A program made the position numbers and the translations under genes. A stretch of 64,000 bases of DNA from Alcanivorax hongdengensis A-11-3. Its GTDB lineage: Bacteria; Pseudomonadota; Gammaproteobacteria; Pseudomonadales; Alcanivoracaceae. How positions within the stretch are numbered: position 1 is the stretch's first letter; every line of letters starts with the position of its first letter. Where the stretch lies: NCBI RefSeq assembly GCF_000300995.1, contig NZ_AMRJ01000015.1, positions 18,912 through 82,911 on the forward strand, in the 5' to 3' direction. Positions 35,838 to 44,768 of the stretch are shown here, piece by piece. The notes beneath the pieces are model-generated. The model saw only the letters and a program-made list of their open reading frames with translations, did not search any database and had not been told where the DNA came from.

Positions 35838-35868
35838 AGTATAAAGCTGAACCGGGGTTCCCGGACAA
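35838..35868 (-). promoter_or_regulatory. Candidate promoter with 19-bp spacer and internal dyad
   Basis: On the minus strand TTGTCC (35863-35868), a 19-bp spacer and TATACT (35838-35843). The spacer contains GAACC-CC-GGTTC as an inverted repeat. Long spacers with a dyad are typical of MerR-regulated promoters, though the dyad is not one of the known MerR consensus sites. It would drive the gene at 34981-35775. Confidence 0.4.
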
Positions 35869-35911
35869 CATACCATAAAATGGCGAAGAAAAAGCGGCCG
35901 CGCCATCAATA

Positions 35912-36511
35912 TCATGGCATTTTGATGTCGCCATGACGCAGGTCGCTCAGGTACTGATGCAGGTTGGCGCCTTCAGGCCCCAGCCAGTGGGGGGCAAACC
36001 AGCCGATCAGTAATACCGAGATCACCACCACCAATGACAGTACATTGACCAGCCACAACAGCCCGCCAATCACGTTAACCAGTATCGATGGTGGCGGGTT
36101 CGGTGTGCCATGGCGATTCATGGCGCTGCTGCCATCCCCCAGATAGAGAAAAAGCTGGAAGAGCAAATTCAGCAGTGGCACCAACATCAGTACCGTCAAC
36201 CAGCCGCTGCGGTCCATGTCGTGCAGGCGGCGCACGATCAGGCCGGTCTGGTACACAACCATTACCAGTGCGACGGCGCCAGCCAGCCATGCAAACAACA
36301 CGGGATGATTCACCGCCTGGCCAACCAGAAACGCCAGCGTGCCCAGCAACCCGGCGATCAAGGCCGCGGTAAACTGGTAACAGGCAAAGCGCAAACGCCC
36401 CAGCCGCTGCTGGAAACTCAGCGCCGACACCGGCTCATAAATCAGATGCCCTTGCCCTTGATAGCCCGGGCGGAATACCGGTGCATCATCTCGATGACGG
36501 CGAGCCCCCAT
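35912..36511 (-). CDS. DUF805-family membrane protein
   Basis: Inner-membrane protein of unknown function. The 199-residue product has about four hydrophobic segments (about 45-67, 72-92, 102-125, 150-172) and the conserved RRLHDMDRSGWLTVLMLVPLLN of the DUF805 family, in which RRLHD is the diagnostic motif. GGAGGGGG lies 5 nt before the ATG. It overlaps the DUF1232 gene by 26 nt, suggesting one operon with that gene and parA. Confidence 0.85.
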   Translation of the reverse strand: MGARRHRDDAPVFRPGYQGQGHLIYEPVSALSFQQRLGRLRFACYQFTAALIAGLLGTLAFLVGQAVNHPVLFAWLAGAVALVMVVYQTGLIVRRLHDMDRSGWLTVLMLVPLLNLLFQLFLYLGDGSSAMNRHGTPNPPPSILVNVIGGLLWLVNVLSLVVVISVLLIGWFAPHWLGPEGANLHQYLSDLRHGDIKMP

Positions 36512-36899
36512 TGTCCCCCTCCCCTTGCAGACGCCGCCACTGCTGATAGTTATCGATATCGCGGCGAGCCCATTTCATGGTTTTTCTTAGCAGTACCAGG
36601 TCATCCATCAGACCAATGGCCACTATGGCATCCGGGATGGCATCCAGCGGCATGAGAAAATAGACCAGGGTGCCGGCAAGCGCCACCAGCGTTGCCCACG
36701 GCACCTGCCGATAGCGACCGCTGGCCCAGTCCTTGAGCAACAGGGCCAGTAGCTGGAACTGTGTCAGGCTGTCCCCCAGTCGATCCCGGAAGCGCTCCCC
36801 TCTGGCAAGCACGGCGCGTGCCAACAAGCGGGTAGCGTTGGCCGAACGGAGTATCCGGGCGGCACGCCGCATGGCCACGGCGCCAAAAACGTTAGCCAT
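36486..36899 (-). CDS. YkvA (DUF1232) family protein
   Basis: Small membrane-associated protein of unknown role. The 137-residue product has the DUF1232 core VALAGTLVYFLMPLDAIPDAIVAIGLMDDL (cited in part), in which YFLMPLDAIPD is the family motif. The ATG at 36899 follows AGGA by 5 nt and overlaps the parA end by 8 nt (ATGGCTAA). The longer open frame to 36989 lies wholly inside parA and is rejected. Confidence 0.85.
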   Translation of the reverse strand: MANVFGAVAMRRAARILRSANATRLLARAVLARGERFRDRLGDSLTQFQLLALLLKDWASGRYRQVPWATLVALAGTLVYFLMPLDAIPDAIVAIGLMDDLVLLRKTMKWARRDIDNYQQWRRLQGEGDNGGSPSSR

Positions 36900-37671
36900 G
36901 GAGTTCCTGGAACAGCTGCCGGTATTCTTCGGTGAGCTTGTGGCGGGGCTGCAGGTTGACCAGCGGCGTGGCCTGTTCGTGGGACTCACGCATGATGACG
37001 CTGGCCGACAGGCGGCTGGCGAGCATGGGTAGCCCCTCTTCCTCCAACGATGCTACCAGCTCCTGGGGAAGACGTGCCCGCGGCTGAAACTGGTTGACCA
37101 CGATACCTTCCACTTTCAACTCGTCATTATGATCTTCACGGGCTTCCTGAATGTTTTCCAACAGGGTGTAAAGCGCCTTGCGGGAGAACGCATCGCAATC
37201 AAAGGGAATCAGTACCCGTTCGGCAGCGATCAGGGCCGACAGGGTATAAAAGTTGTAGGCTGGCGGGGTATCCACGTAAATGGCGTCATAGTCCTTCGAT
37301 AGTGACTTGAGCAGGCCGCGCAGCTTGTAGATCTTGTGCTTGGATTCGAGCATGTGCTCGATCTCGCCCAGTTCTGCGTCCGAGGGCAGCACGAACAGAT
37401 TTTCGAACGGTGTCGCATGCACGTAATCGCGCGGGTCTTTTTCCTTGAGACGGAACGAGAGAGTCTGCGCGAAGAAGGTGCCAATATTGGGTTTGGGCCC
37501 CTCGCCATTGTGATAGGCCTGCATGCCCAGCAGGTACTGGCTGGCATTGCATTGCGGATCCAGATCCACCACCAGGGTACGAAGCCCTTGGGCAGCACTC
37601 ATGGCAGCCAGATTAACGGTAATGCTGGACTTGCCTACACCCCCTTTCTGATTGAACACCACTCGGCGCAT
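36892..37671 (-). CDS. Orphan ParA-family ATPase
   Basis: Walker-type ATPase of the ParA/Soj family, of the sort that positions DNA or protein cargo on the nucleoid. The 259-residue product has the deviant Walker A KGGVGKSSITVNLA, the switch motif LVVDLDPQCNASQYLLG and the Walker B-like DAIYVDTPPAYNF. No parB or parS is present, and genes for chromosomal Soj/Spo0J are usually near the origin, so this is a separate paralogue. It leads the parA-DUF1232-DUF805 group. AGGAG lies 8 nt before the ATG. Confidence 0.88.
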   Translation of the reverse strand: MRRVVFNQKGGVGKSSITVNLAAMSAAQGLRTLVVDLDPQCNASQYLLGMQAYHNGEGPKPNIGTFFAQTLSFRLKEKDPRDYVHATPFENLFVLPSDAELGEIEHMLESKHKIYKLRGLLKSLSKDYDAIYVDTPPAYNFYTLSALIAAERVLIPFDCDAFSRKALYTLLENIQEAREDHNDELKVEGIVVNQFQPRARLPQELVASLEEEGLPMLASRLSASVIMRESHEQATPLVNLQPRHKLTEEYRQLFQELHG

Positions 37672-37963
37672 TCATTGTTCTCCTGTACAACATTTTGGCG
37701 CGTGGGCGAATCATACACAGGCGCACTCTAACCTCACAATGTACCAGCCGGGGAAAAGTTTCCCACAGATGCTGTGGATAACCAGGTGCATAACCGGTGG
37801 GGGACCGGCGCCAGGCCCATGAAGCTGCCCGCTATGACGAACTGGTTAATCCTTCACCGCATGGTGAGTAAATGCGCTTGCAAAACTTATTTACTGGCGT
37901 TGCGTTAGTGCTGAACTTTACGCAAGATTGCTGTAAACACCATGTTTATCCGGAGCCCCTGTC

Positions 37964-39304
37964 ATGCAACCCTTTTGCAGTTTGCCCGCCGGCTCGGCCC
38001 TCAAGCCCGTGCCCGGCGACCGTGGCCTGCCGGTGATCGGCCACACCCTGTCCTTCATGAATCGCCCCATCGATTTCATGCGTGAGCGTTACGACAAATA
38101 CGGGCCAGTGTCCTGGAGCAGTGTGTTTGGCCTGCATATGGTGCAAATGCTGGGTCCGGACGCCAATCAGTTTGTCATGCTCAACCGTGACGAACTGTTC
38201 TCGAACCATCAGGGCTGGGATTACTTTATTGGCAAGTTCTTCCATCGCGGCATCATGCTGCTGGATTTTGATGAACACCGCTGGCACCGCCGTATCATGC
38301 AGCAGGCATTCAACCGGGATGTGTTACGTGGTTATCTGGCACGTATGGGGCCGCATATTGCCACCGGCCTTCGTCCGTGGGCATCGACGCGCCGCTTCAA
38401 GGCATTGCCGGCCCTCAAGCAATTGACCCTGGACCTGGCCACCGATGTATTCATGGGTTACGAGCTGGGCACTCAAGCTGACGCCATCAACCATGCCTTT
38501 GTGGATACGGTGCGTGCCGGTACCGCCATCATTCGCGCCCCGGTGCCCGGTCTGCGCTGGAAAAAAGGCCTGCAAGGACGCAAGGTGCTGGAGGATTTCT
38601 TCCGCAAGGAGCTGCCGAACAAACGGGCCAGCCAGGAATCCGACCTGTTCAGTGTGCTGTGCCATGCGCGTACCGAGGAAGGCCACCAGTTCAGTGATGA
38701 TGATGTGATCAACCACATGATCTTTCTGATGATGGCCGCCCATGACACTACCACCATTACCCTTTCCACCCTCTTCTACCATCTGGCCAAGAACCCGGAC
38801 TGGCAACAACGGCTGCGTGAGGAAAGCCGCGCCCTGGGCAAGGACTGCATCGATTACGATGACCTGGCCAGCCTGGAAGGCATCACTCTGTGCATGAAAG
38901 AGGCCCTGCGCCTGTGCGCGCCGGTGCCATCACTGCCCCGCCGTACGGTCAGGGATGTCAGCTATAACGGCTACTTCATTCCCGCCGGCACCTTTATCAA
39001 CGTGGTGCCCTATTTCACCCACTACATGGAAGAATACTGGCCGGAGCCGGAGCGCTTTGACCCGGAGCGCTTCAGTGAGGCGCGCCGGGAAGACAAGGTA
39101 CATCCGTACGCCTGGGTGCCTTTCGGCGGTGGCGCCCACAAATGTATAGGCCTGCATTTTGCTGAAATGCAGGTCAAGGCAATCTTGCACCAGGTGCTGC
39201 TCAACTACCGCTGGGATGTGCCGCAGGGCTATGAGATGCCCCTGGATACCACCAGCCTGCCTGTACCGGCTGATGGACTGCCGGTAAGGCTTCGTCGGGT
39301 GTGA
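37964..39304 (+). CDS. Cytochrome P450 (CYP136-like)
   Basis: Heme-thiolate mono-oxygenase, soluble, 446 residues. The I-helix motif is AAHDTTTITLS (Ala-Ala-His in place of the usual Ala-Gly-x), the K-helix ExxR is in KEALRLCAPVP, and the heme loop is FGGGAHKCIGLHFAEMQ with the axial Cys. The start PGDRGLPVIGHTLSF and segments such as FFHRGIMLLDFDEHRWHRRIM resemble mycobacterial CYP136 as I recall it, rather than the alkane hydroxylase CYP153. No ferredoxin or reductase gene is adjacent. GGAG lies 8 nt before the ATG. The substrate is unknown; fatty acid or terpenoid is possible. Confidence 0.9.
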   Translation: MQPFCSLPAGSALKPVPGDRGLPVIGHTLSFMNRPIDFMRERYDKYGPVSWSSVFGLHMVQMLGPDANQFVMLNRDELFSNHQGWDYFIGKFFHRGIMLLDFDEHRWHRRIMQQAFNRDVLRGYLARMGPHIATGLRPWASTRRFKALPALKQLTLDLATDVFMGYELGTQADAINHAFVDTVRAGTAIIRAPVPGLRWKKGLQGRKVLEDFFRKELPNKRASQESDLFSVLCHARTEEGHQFSDDDVINHMIFLMMAAHDTTTITLSTLFYHLAKNPDWQQRLREESRALGKDCIDYDDLASLEGITLCMKEALRLCAPVPSLPRRTVRDVSYNGYFIPAGTFINVVPYFTHYMEEYWPEPERFDPERFSEARREDKVHPYAWVPFGGGAHKCIGLHFAEMQVKAILHQVLLNYRWDVPQGYEMPLDTTSLPVPADGLPVRLRRV

Positions 39305-39319
39305 TGGCTCACGGAATTG

Positions 39320-39402
39320 GCTTCAAGCCCCTCTCCCATTGCGGGAGAGGGGTTGGGGAGAGGGGTGAGACAGATTTCCACCGCTCAGGTGAACAGCATT
39401 AG
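39320..39402. repeat. Remnant of the MITE-like repeat
   Basis: GCTTCAAGCCCCTCTCCC...GAGACAG (39320-39373) matches the complement of one inner half of the element at 7372-7570. TCAGGTGAACAGCATTAG (39385-39402) matches one terminal repeat (cf. AAGTGAACAGCATTAC). The other half is missing, so this is a decayed or rearranged fragment downstream of the P450 gene. Confidence 0.65.
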
Positions 39403-39407
39403 CCCCT

Positions 39408-39467
39408 TGTGGGAGTTTGCTTGCAAACGAACAGAGAGTCCTTTCGCGTGCAAGCACGCTCCCACAA
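39408..39467. repeat. REP-like inverted pair (TGTGGGAG type)
   Basis: TGTGGGAGTTTGCTTGCAAACGA and the inverted TCGCGTGCAAGCACGCTCCCACA, 13-14 bp apart. It belongs to the same family as the pairs at 42141, 42233, 60079 and 61055. Confidence 0.85.
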
Positions 39468-39487
39468 AAAACGCTCCCCGGGCCCTG

Positions 39488-40852
39488 TCAGCTGGGGTTC
39501 ACCCGCTCGGCTTGCCGCAGGGTCACCAGCTCTTCCGCTGACGTCGGGTGAATGCCGATGGTGGCATCAAAATCCGCCTTGGTGGCACCCATCTTCATGG
39601 CCACGGCAAACCCCTGGGTAATTTCCGGGGCATCTTCACCGGCCATGTGCAAACCCAGCACCCTGTCACTGGCATCATCAACGACCAGTTTGATCAGGGT
39701 GCGCTCCTGCTTGTCACCCAGGGTATAACGCATGGGGCGGAAGCTGCTGCGGTAGACACGCAAGCTATGACCTTTTTCCAGCGCCTCTTCCTCACTTAGA
39801 CCCACCGTACCGATATTCGGGTGGCTGAATACGGCCGTGGCGATGTTGCTGTAGTCCATGGCCGCAGGACGTGTCTGGCCAAACAGATGAGCCGCCAGCC
39901 ACATCCCCTCAGCCAGTGCCACCGGCGTCAACTCTACCCGGCCGATGACATCACCCAGTGCGTAGACGTTGTCCTGGCTGGTCTGGAACTGTTCATCGAC
40001 ACGGATGGCGCCCCTGTCGTTGAGGGCAGGCAGCATAGCGTCGGCAAACAGATTATCCAGCCGGGGGATGCGCCCGGTGGCGTAGAAGACCTCATCAAAC
40101 GCTTCGATGTGCCCGTCCTGAAACGTCACCAGCTTTTTATCGCCGTCCAGGTCGATAGCCTGCACATCCGTGTTGAAACGCAGGTCCACGCCCTGCGCCT
40201 GCATCTGTTCGGCGACAAACCGGCGGATATCACCATCAAAACCGCGCAGGAACAGGTCACGCCGGTAGATCTGGCTGACCTGGCAGCCCAGGCCGTGCAG
40301 GATGCCGGCAAATTCGGTGGCAATGTAGCCACCGCCTACCACCGCCACTTTCTCCGGCAGGGTCTGCAAATAGAAAAGATCATCGGAAATACGCACATGC
40401 TCACGCCCGGGGAAATCCGGCACATAGGGCTTGCCACCCACGGCAACCAGAATCTTGCCAGTGGTGACCACCTGCTCATCCACCTGTACCTGGCCGGGCC
40501 CGACGACACGGCCATGTCCCTGCAGGATGGTGACACCGGCCTGGTTGAGAATGCGTTGGTAAATCCCGTTAAGGCGCTCGATCTCGCGGGTCTTGTTGTC
40601 ACGCAGGGTGGGCCAGTGGAATGACCAACCCTCGATCTGGTAGCCGAAATCTTCTGCCAGGCTGAATTCCTGCCCGAAATGGGCGCCATAGGAAAACAGT
40701 TTCTTTGGCACACACCCCACATTAACGCAGGTACCACCGAAGAAACGCTCCTCGACAATGGCGACCCGGGCGCCATGGCTGGAGGCCATGCGTGCCGCCC
40801 GAACCCCACCGGAGCCGGCGCCAATGACTACCAAATCAAAGTCTGTGGTCAA
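39488..40852 (-). CDS. gor: Glutathione-disulfide reductase (TTG start)
   Basis: NADPH-dependent flavoenzyme that reduces glutathione disulphide in the cytoplasm. The 454-residue product has the FAD motif VVIGAGSGGVRAAR, the redox disulphide GGTCVNVGCVPKK, the NADPH motif VVGGGYIATEFAGIL and the C-terminal HPTSAEELVTL with the active-site His. The open frame runs to 40909, but GGGAGG lies 8 nt before a TTG at 40852, and that start gives the normal length and the N terminus LTTDFDLVVIG. The gene is convergent with the P450 gene, with repeats in between. Confidence 0.93.
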   Translation of the reverse strand: MTTDFDLVVIGAGSGGVRAARMASSHGARVAIVEERFFGGTCVNVGCVPKKLFSYGAHFGQEFSLAEDFGYQIEGWSFHWPTLRDNKTREIERLNGIYQRILNQAGVTILQGHGRVVGPGQVQVDEQVVTTGKILVAVGGKPYVPDFPGREHVRISDDLFYLQTLPEKVAVVGGGYIATEFAGILHGLGCQVSQIYRRDLFLRGFDGDIRRFVAEQMQAQGVDLRFNTDVQAIDLDGDKKLVTFQDGHIEAFDEVFYATGRIPRLDNLFADAMLPALNDRGAIRVDEQFQTSQDNVYALGDVIGRVELTPVALAEGMWLAAHLFGQTRPAAMDYSNIATAVFSHPNIGTVGLSEEEALEKGHSLRVYRSSFRPMRYTLGDKQERTLIKLVVDDASDRVLGLHMAGEDAPEITQGFAVAMKMGATKADFDATIGIHPTSAEELVTLRQAERVNPS

Positions 40853-41162
40853 AATACTTACCTCCCTTTGTCGTGCCCACCATTCTGGCGCCCCATTCAT
40901 ATAGCTCAAGCATTGCGTAGCAATCCAACCGATAGAAAACAGTTATTGCTCAGCTGGCCAGCCCCACTTTGCCACCGTGAACTTGGGAGCCAGGGAAAAC
41001 GGTAGTATGCTTGCATGAAAAGGGAACGACCACGGCTGATCGGGGAAATCGACGCTCTGTCTGAAGATCGGCCTGACGGGATTGAAGCCCCACCGGGAAC
41101 GGGGTATCTCTGCCCACAAGTACAACAAACCGGCGCCCTGCGTGTGCCGGAACAGGGTAACA
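40853..41162 (+). promoter_or_regulatory. Divergent control region gor / lytic transglycosylase
   Basis: This 310-bp gap holds the gor ribosome site at its left edge and a good plus-strand sigma-70 candidate. TTGGGA (40983-40988), a 17-bp spacer and TATGCT (41006-41011) would give a leader of about 145 nt for the transglycosylase gene. The short open frame at 41015-41287 is not supported as a gene. Nothing else is evident. Confidence 0.5.
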
Positions 41163-41798
41163 ATGAAAACAATGCGGATTCTGGGGGCATTGGCAGCCTG
41201 CCTGCTGTCGACAATGGCGCTCGGGGACAACATCTACAAGTATCGCGCACCGGATGGCACGATCCTGTTCACGGATCAGGCCAGTGACCGGGTGAGCCGT
41301 CATTACACCCTGCTGTCCGTTCGCAAGGGCTGGACCTACCACGCCCGCAAGCTCACCGAGGCCCAGCGCGACCAGTTTGACCGGCACATCACCCAGGCGG
41401 CCACCACCTACAAGGTGGACCCGGCACTGATCAAGGCCGTCATCCACGCGGAATCCATGTTCGACCGTTACGCGGTGTCCCGAGTCGGCGCACAGGGGCT
41501 CATGCAGTTAATGCCGGAAACCGCCCGTCAGCTGGATGTCAGCCACCCGTTCAACGCCCGCGAAAACATCAATGGCGGCACGCGCTTCCTGGCCTACCTG
41601 AAGGGCAAGTTCAGTTCTCTGGATGATATTCTCGCTGCCTACAATGCCGGCGAAGGCAATGTGCGGCGCTACGGTGGCGTACCGCCCTTCGCAGAGACCA
41701 AGGCCTACGTGAAAAAGGTCAAACAGCTTCGTCAACGCTATGCCGGTCAGTTCATCGCCAAACTGGGCGAAGAGCAGCCGGTGGTGGCTGCCCGCTAG
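41163..41798 (+). CDS. Lytic murein transglycosylase (Slt/MltC-like) with DUF4124 domain
   Basis: Periplasmic muramidase-type enzyme that cleaves glycan strands with 1,6-anhydro formation. The 211-residue precursor has a signal peptide (1-20, STMALG-DN) and a DUF4124-like segment IYKYRAPDGTILFTDQ. The SLT domain follows: IHAESMFDRYAVSRVGAQGLMQLMPETA (cited in part), with catalytic Glu in HAES, then AYNAGEGNVRRYGGVPPF. AGGG lies 5 nt before the ATG. It lacks the large superhelical domain of Slt70, so it belongs to the short family 1 enzymes. Confidence 0.88.
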   Translation: MKTMRILGALAACLLSTMALGDNIYKYRAPDGTILFTDQASDRVSRHYTLLSVRKGWTYHARKLTEAQRDQFDRHITQAATTYKVDPALIKAVIHAESMFDRYAVSRVGAQGLMQLMPETARQLDVSHPFNARENINGGTRFLAYLKGKFSSLDDILAAYNAGEGNVRRYGGVPPFAETKAYVKKVKQLRQRYAGQFIAKLGEEQPVVAAR

Positions 41799-41813
41799 CG
41801 TTAACAACCCCTA

Positions 41814-42110
41814 TTACAGATCAACCCCCAGCCACTGCCCCTCATAGGCCAGGGAATACTGCTGCAGGACATAATTGTGTGACTGGCAATGCCCGTTGCG
41901 CAGGGAAAACTCCAGGCCGTGACCGGGACAGCGCAACTGATTGCCATGCAGTGTGGCACGGTCCAGGGGAAAGTCGGCGTGAGGGCAGCGGCGCTGGAAT
42001 AGCCAGCTCTGGCCCTGCTCATGAATCAATAACAGTTCCTCGCGCCCCACCCTGACCGGCATGCGCAGACCGTCGTAGAGGTCAATGGTGCGAACCAGAC
42101 GATGAAACAT
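41814..42110 (-). CDS. Small Rieske [2Fe-2S] protein
   Basis: Stand-alone ferredoxin-like Rieske domain, 98 residues, cytosolic. Cluster ligands are in CPHADFP (Cys42, His44) and CPGHGLEF (Cys61, His64). No oxygenase alpha subunit or reductase is nearby. The P450 at 37964 lacks an evident electron donor, but no evidence links the two. The upstream region is the repeat-rich 42111-42330. The purine-rich GGGAGAGGGG directly before the ATG serves as the ribosome site and resembles the genome's CTCTCCC repeat. Confidence 0.87.
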   Translation of the reverse strand: MFHRLVRTIDLYDGLRMPVRVGREELLLIHEQGQSWLFQRRCPHADFPLDRATLHGNQLRCPGHGLEFSLRNGHCQSHNYVLQQYSLAYEGQWLGVDL

Positions 42111-42140
42111 CCCCTCTCCCCTCCCTCATCCGAGCCTTTG

Positions 42141-42198
42141 CAGGCGCCTGCTTGCAAGCGAAAGGGGATAAATCTTCGCCTGCAAGCAGGCTCCCACA
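42141..42198. repeat. REP-like inverted pair
   Basis: CAGGCGCCTGCTTGCAAGCGAA and the inverted TTCGCCTGCAAGCAGGCTCCCACA with a short spacer. Same family as the other GGAGC-TTGCTTGCAAGCGA repeats in this window. Confidence 0.85.
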
Positions 42199-42232
42199 CA
42201 AACCAAAGCGAATCTCTCGACTCTGGCTGTTT

Positions 42233-42290
42233 TGTAGGAGCTTGCTTGCAAGCGAAGGGTTTCTGATTCGTGTGAAAGCAAGCCCCCACA
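42233..42290. repeat. REP-like inverted pair
   Basis: TGTAGGAGCTTGCTTGCAAG with GGGTTTCTGAT as spacer and a degenerate inverted partner TTCGTGTGAAAGCAAGCCCC. It follows the pair at 42141 by 34 bp, forming a small cluster before the ppsA terminator. Confidence 0.8.
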
Positions 42291-42333
42291 TGATGCACCA
42301 AAACCCCGGCGTCCTGCACAAAACCCCACAACG

Positions 42334-42360
42334 TAAAAAGCCCGCAAATGCGGGCTTTTT
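42334..42360 (-). terminator. Bidirectional Rho-independent terminator of ppsA
   Basis: AAAAAGCCCGCAAATGCGGGCTTTTT: a perfect stem of AAAAAGCCCGC with a 4-nt loop and T-runs in both directions, about 36 nt after the ppsA stop. Confidence 0.92.
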
Positions 42361-42395
42361 ACTGTGCGCCGTAGCGCCGGGGTGGTCAAGACGGC

Positions 42396-44768
42396 TTAGT
42401 GGCCGTGCTTCTCCGCCAGGTAGAACCAGGTATCCAGCACGGAGTCCGGGTTCAGGGACACGGAAGAGATGCCCTGCTCCATGAGCCACTTGGCCAGATC
42501 CGGGTGGTCCGACGGCCCCTGACCACAAATGCCCACATATTTACCTTGGGCATTACAGGCATCGATGGCCGCCTTGAGCAGCTTCTTCACCGCCGGGTCA
42601 CGTTCGTCAAACAGGTGACTGACGATACCGGAATCCCGGTCCAGGCCGAGTGTCAGCTGGGTCAGGTCGTTGGAGCCGATGGAGAAGCCATCGAAGTGCT
42701 GCAGGAACTCGTCAGCCAGCAGGGCATTGGTGGGCAGCTCACACATCATGATGATGCGCAGGCCATTCTCGCCACGCTTGAGCCCGTTCTTGGCCAGCAG
42801 TTCAATGACCTGCTCCGCTTCGCCGGTGGTACGCACGAAGGGCACCATGATCTCCACGTTGGTGAAGCCCATGACGTCACGGACCTTCTTCAGCGCACGA
42901 CACTCCAGCTCGAAACAGTCACGGAAGTTCTCGCTAATGTAACGGCTGGCGCCGCGGAAGCCCAGCATGGGGTTCTCTTCTTCCGGCTCGTACAGCTTGC
43001 CACCAATCAGGTTGGCGTATTCGTTGGACTTGAAGTCAGACAGACGAACAATCACTTTTTCCGGGTGGAAAGCTGCGGCCAGGGTGGAAATCCCCTCCAC
43101 CAGTTTCTCCACGTAGAAGTCCACCGGGCCGGCATAGCCCGCGGTGCGCTTGTCCACGTTCTGCTTCACGTCCTTGGGAATGGTCTCGTAGTTCAGCAAC
43201 GCCTTCGGGTGAACCCCGATCATGCGGTTGATGATGAATTCGAGACGGGCCAGACCCACGCCCTGGTTGGGCAAGGTGGCGAAATCAAAGGCACGGTCCG
43301 GGTTACCCACGTTCATCATGATCTTGAACGGCAGCTTGGGCATGGACTCAATGGAATTGCGCTGAATATCGAAATCCAGCATGCCTTCGTAGATCTTGCC
43401 GGTATCACCCTCGGCACAGGAGGCCGTCACTTCCTGACCATCCTTGAGGACTTCGGTGGCATCGCCACAGCCCACGATGGCCGGCACACCCAGCTCACGG
43501 GCGATGATCGCGGCGTGGCAGGTCCGGCCACCACGGTTGGTGATGATGGCGGCCGCCCGCTTCATCACCGGCTCCCAGTCCGGGTCGGTCATGTCGGTGA
43601 CCAGCACATCGCCGGGCTGAACCTTTTCCATTTCCTTGATGTTGCTGACCACACGCACCTTGCCGGCACCAATGCGCTGACCGATGGAACGACCTTCCAC
43701 CAGCACCTTGCCGGTCTGCTTGAGCAGATAGCGCTCCATGACATTGGCATCGGAGCGGCTTTTCACGGTTTCCGGGCGGGCCTGCACGATGTAAAGCTTG
43801 CCGTCGTCACCATCCAGTGCCCATTCGATATCCATGGGCATGCCGTAGTGCTTTTCGATTTCGATGGCCTGACGGGACAGATTCTCGATCTGCTGATCAT
43901 TCAGGCAGAATTTCATGCGCTCGGCACCGTCCACATCAACGATCTGCACGGATTTACCCGCGGTGGCTTCCGCACCGTAGATCATTTTCTGCATCTTGCT
44001 GCCCAGATTACGGCGCAGGATGGCCGGTTTCTTGTTCAGCAGCGTCTTCTTGTGAACGTAGAACTCGTCCGGGTTGACGGCCCCCTGTACCACCATTTCA
44101 CCCAGACCGTAGGACGCAGTGATAAACACCACATCGCGGAACCCGGATTCGGTATCCATGGAGAACATGACGCCGGCGGCACCGGTTTCCGAACGGACCA
44201 TGCGCTGTACACCCGCGGACAAGGCGACCAGCTTGTGGTCAAAACCCTGGTGAACGCGATAGCTGATGGCACGGTCGTTGAACAGGGAGGCAAACACTTC
44301 CTTCACCGCGATCATGACACTGTCGATACCGCGGATATTGAGGAAGGTTTCCTGCTGGCCTGCAAAGGAGGCATCCGGCAGGTCTTCGGCGGTGGCGGAA
44401 GAACGCACCGCTACCGGCAGGTCCGCATTGCCTTCACCAATCTGGGCATAGGCATCGCGGATGGCGTCTTCCAGCGCCGGCTGGAACGGGGCATCAACAA
44501 CCCACTGGCGGATCTGCTCGCCGGTTTTGGCCAGCGCCACCACATCATCAACGTCCAGGGCGCTGAGCGCATCGTTGATCTTCTGGGTCAGGTTGTTGTG
44601 CTCAAGGAACTCGCGAAAGGCTTCAGCGGTGGTAGCGAACCCGCCCGGTACGGACACACCGGCCGCCGACAGATTGCTGATCATTTCACCGAGGGATGCA
44701 TTCTTGCCGCCTACGCGCTCAACGTCATCTTTCCCCAGGTCCTGGAACCAGACTACATATTCCGCCAA
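42396..44768 (-). CDS. ppsA: Phosphoenolpyruvate synthase (TTG start)
   Basis: Converts pyruvate and ATP to PEP, AMP and phosphate, a gluconeogenic step needed when growing on acetate, fatty acids or alkanes. The 790-residue product has the N-terminal ATP-grasp part ([11 protein letters not shown]), the swivelling phosphohistidine domain [15 protein letters not shown] and the C-terminal PEP-binding barrel with [11 protein letters not shown]. The TTG start is preceded by AAGGAG 6-7 nt upstream. Its regulator is encoded divergently at 45478, and its activity is probably set by that enzyme through reversible phosphorylation. Confidence 0.96.
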   Translation of the reverse strand: MAEYVVWFQDLGKDDVERVGGKNASLGEMISNLSAAGVSVPGGFATTAEAFREFLEHNNLTQKINDALSALDVDDVVALAKTGEQIRQWVVDAPFQPALEDAIRDAYAQIGEGNADLPVAVRSSATAEDLPDASFAGQQETFLNIRGIDSVMIAVKEVFASLFNDRAISYRVHQGFDHKLVALSAGVQRMVRSETGAAGVMFSMDTESGFRDVVFITASYGLGEMVVQGAVNPDEFYVHKKTLLNKKPAILRRNLGSKMQKMIYGAEATAGKSVQIVDVDGAERMKFCLNDQQIENLSRQAIEIEKHYGMPMDIEWALDGDDGKLYIVQARPETVKSRSDANVMERYLLKQTGKVLVEGRSIGQRIGAGKVRVVSNIKEMEKVQPGDVLVTDMTDPDWEPVMKRAAAIITNRGGRTCHAAIIARELGVPAIVGCGDATEVLKDGQEVTASCAEGDTGKIYEGMLDFDIQRNSIESMPKLPFKIMMNVGNPDRAFDFATLPNQGVGLARLEFIINRMIGVHPKALLNYETIPKDVKQNVDKRTAGYAGPVDFYVEKLVEGISTLAAAFHPEKVIVRLSDFKSNEYANLIGGKLYEPEEENPMLGFRGASRYISENFRDCFELECRALKKVRDVMGFTNVEIMVPFVRTTGEAEQVIELLAKNGLKRGENGLRIIMMCELPTNALLADEFLQHFDGFSIGSNDLTQLTLGLDRDSGIVSHLFDERDPAVKKLLKAAIDACNAQGKYVGICGQGPSDHPDLAKWLMEQGISSVSLNPDSVLDTWFYLAEKHGH

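Noticed and set aside
41015..41287. Short plus-strand frame before the lytic transglycosylase
   Set aside because: No ribosome site, low-complexity product, and it overlaps the signal peptide region of the real gene in another frame. It is more likely leader sequence.
39408..42290. Repeated TTGCTTGCAAGC units considered as a CRISPR array
   Set aside because: Units are inverted pairs at irregular distances with no regular spacers and no cas genes. They are REP-like.
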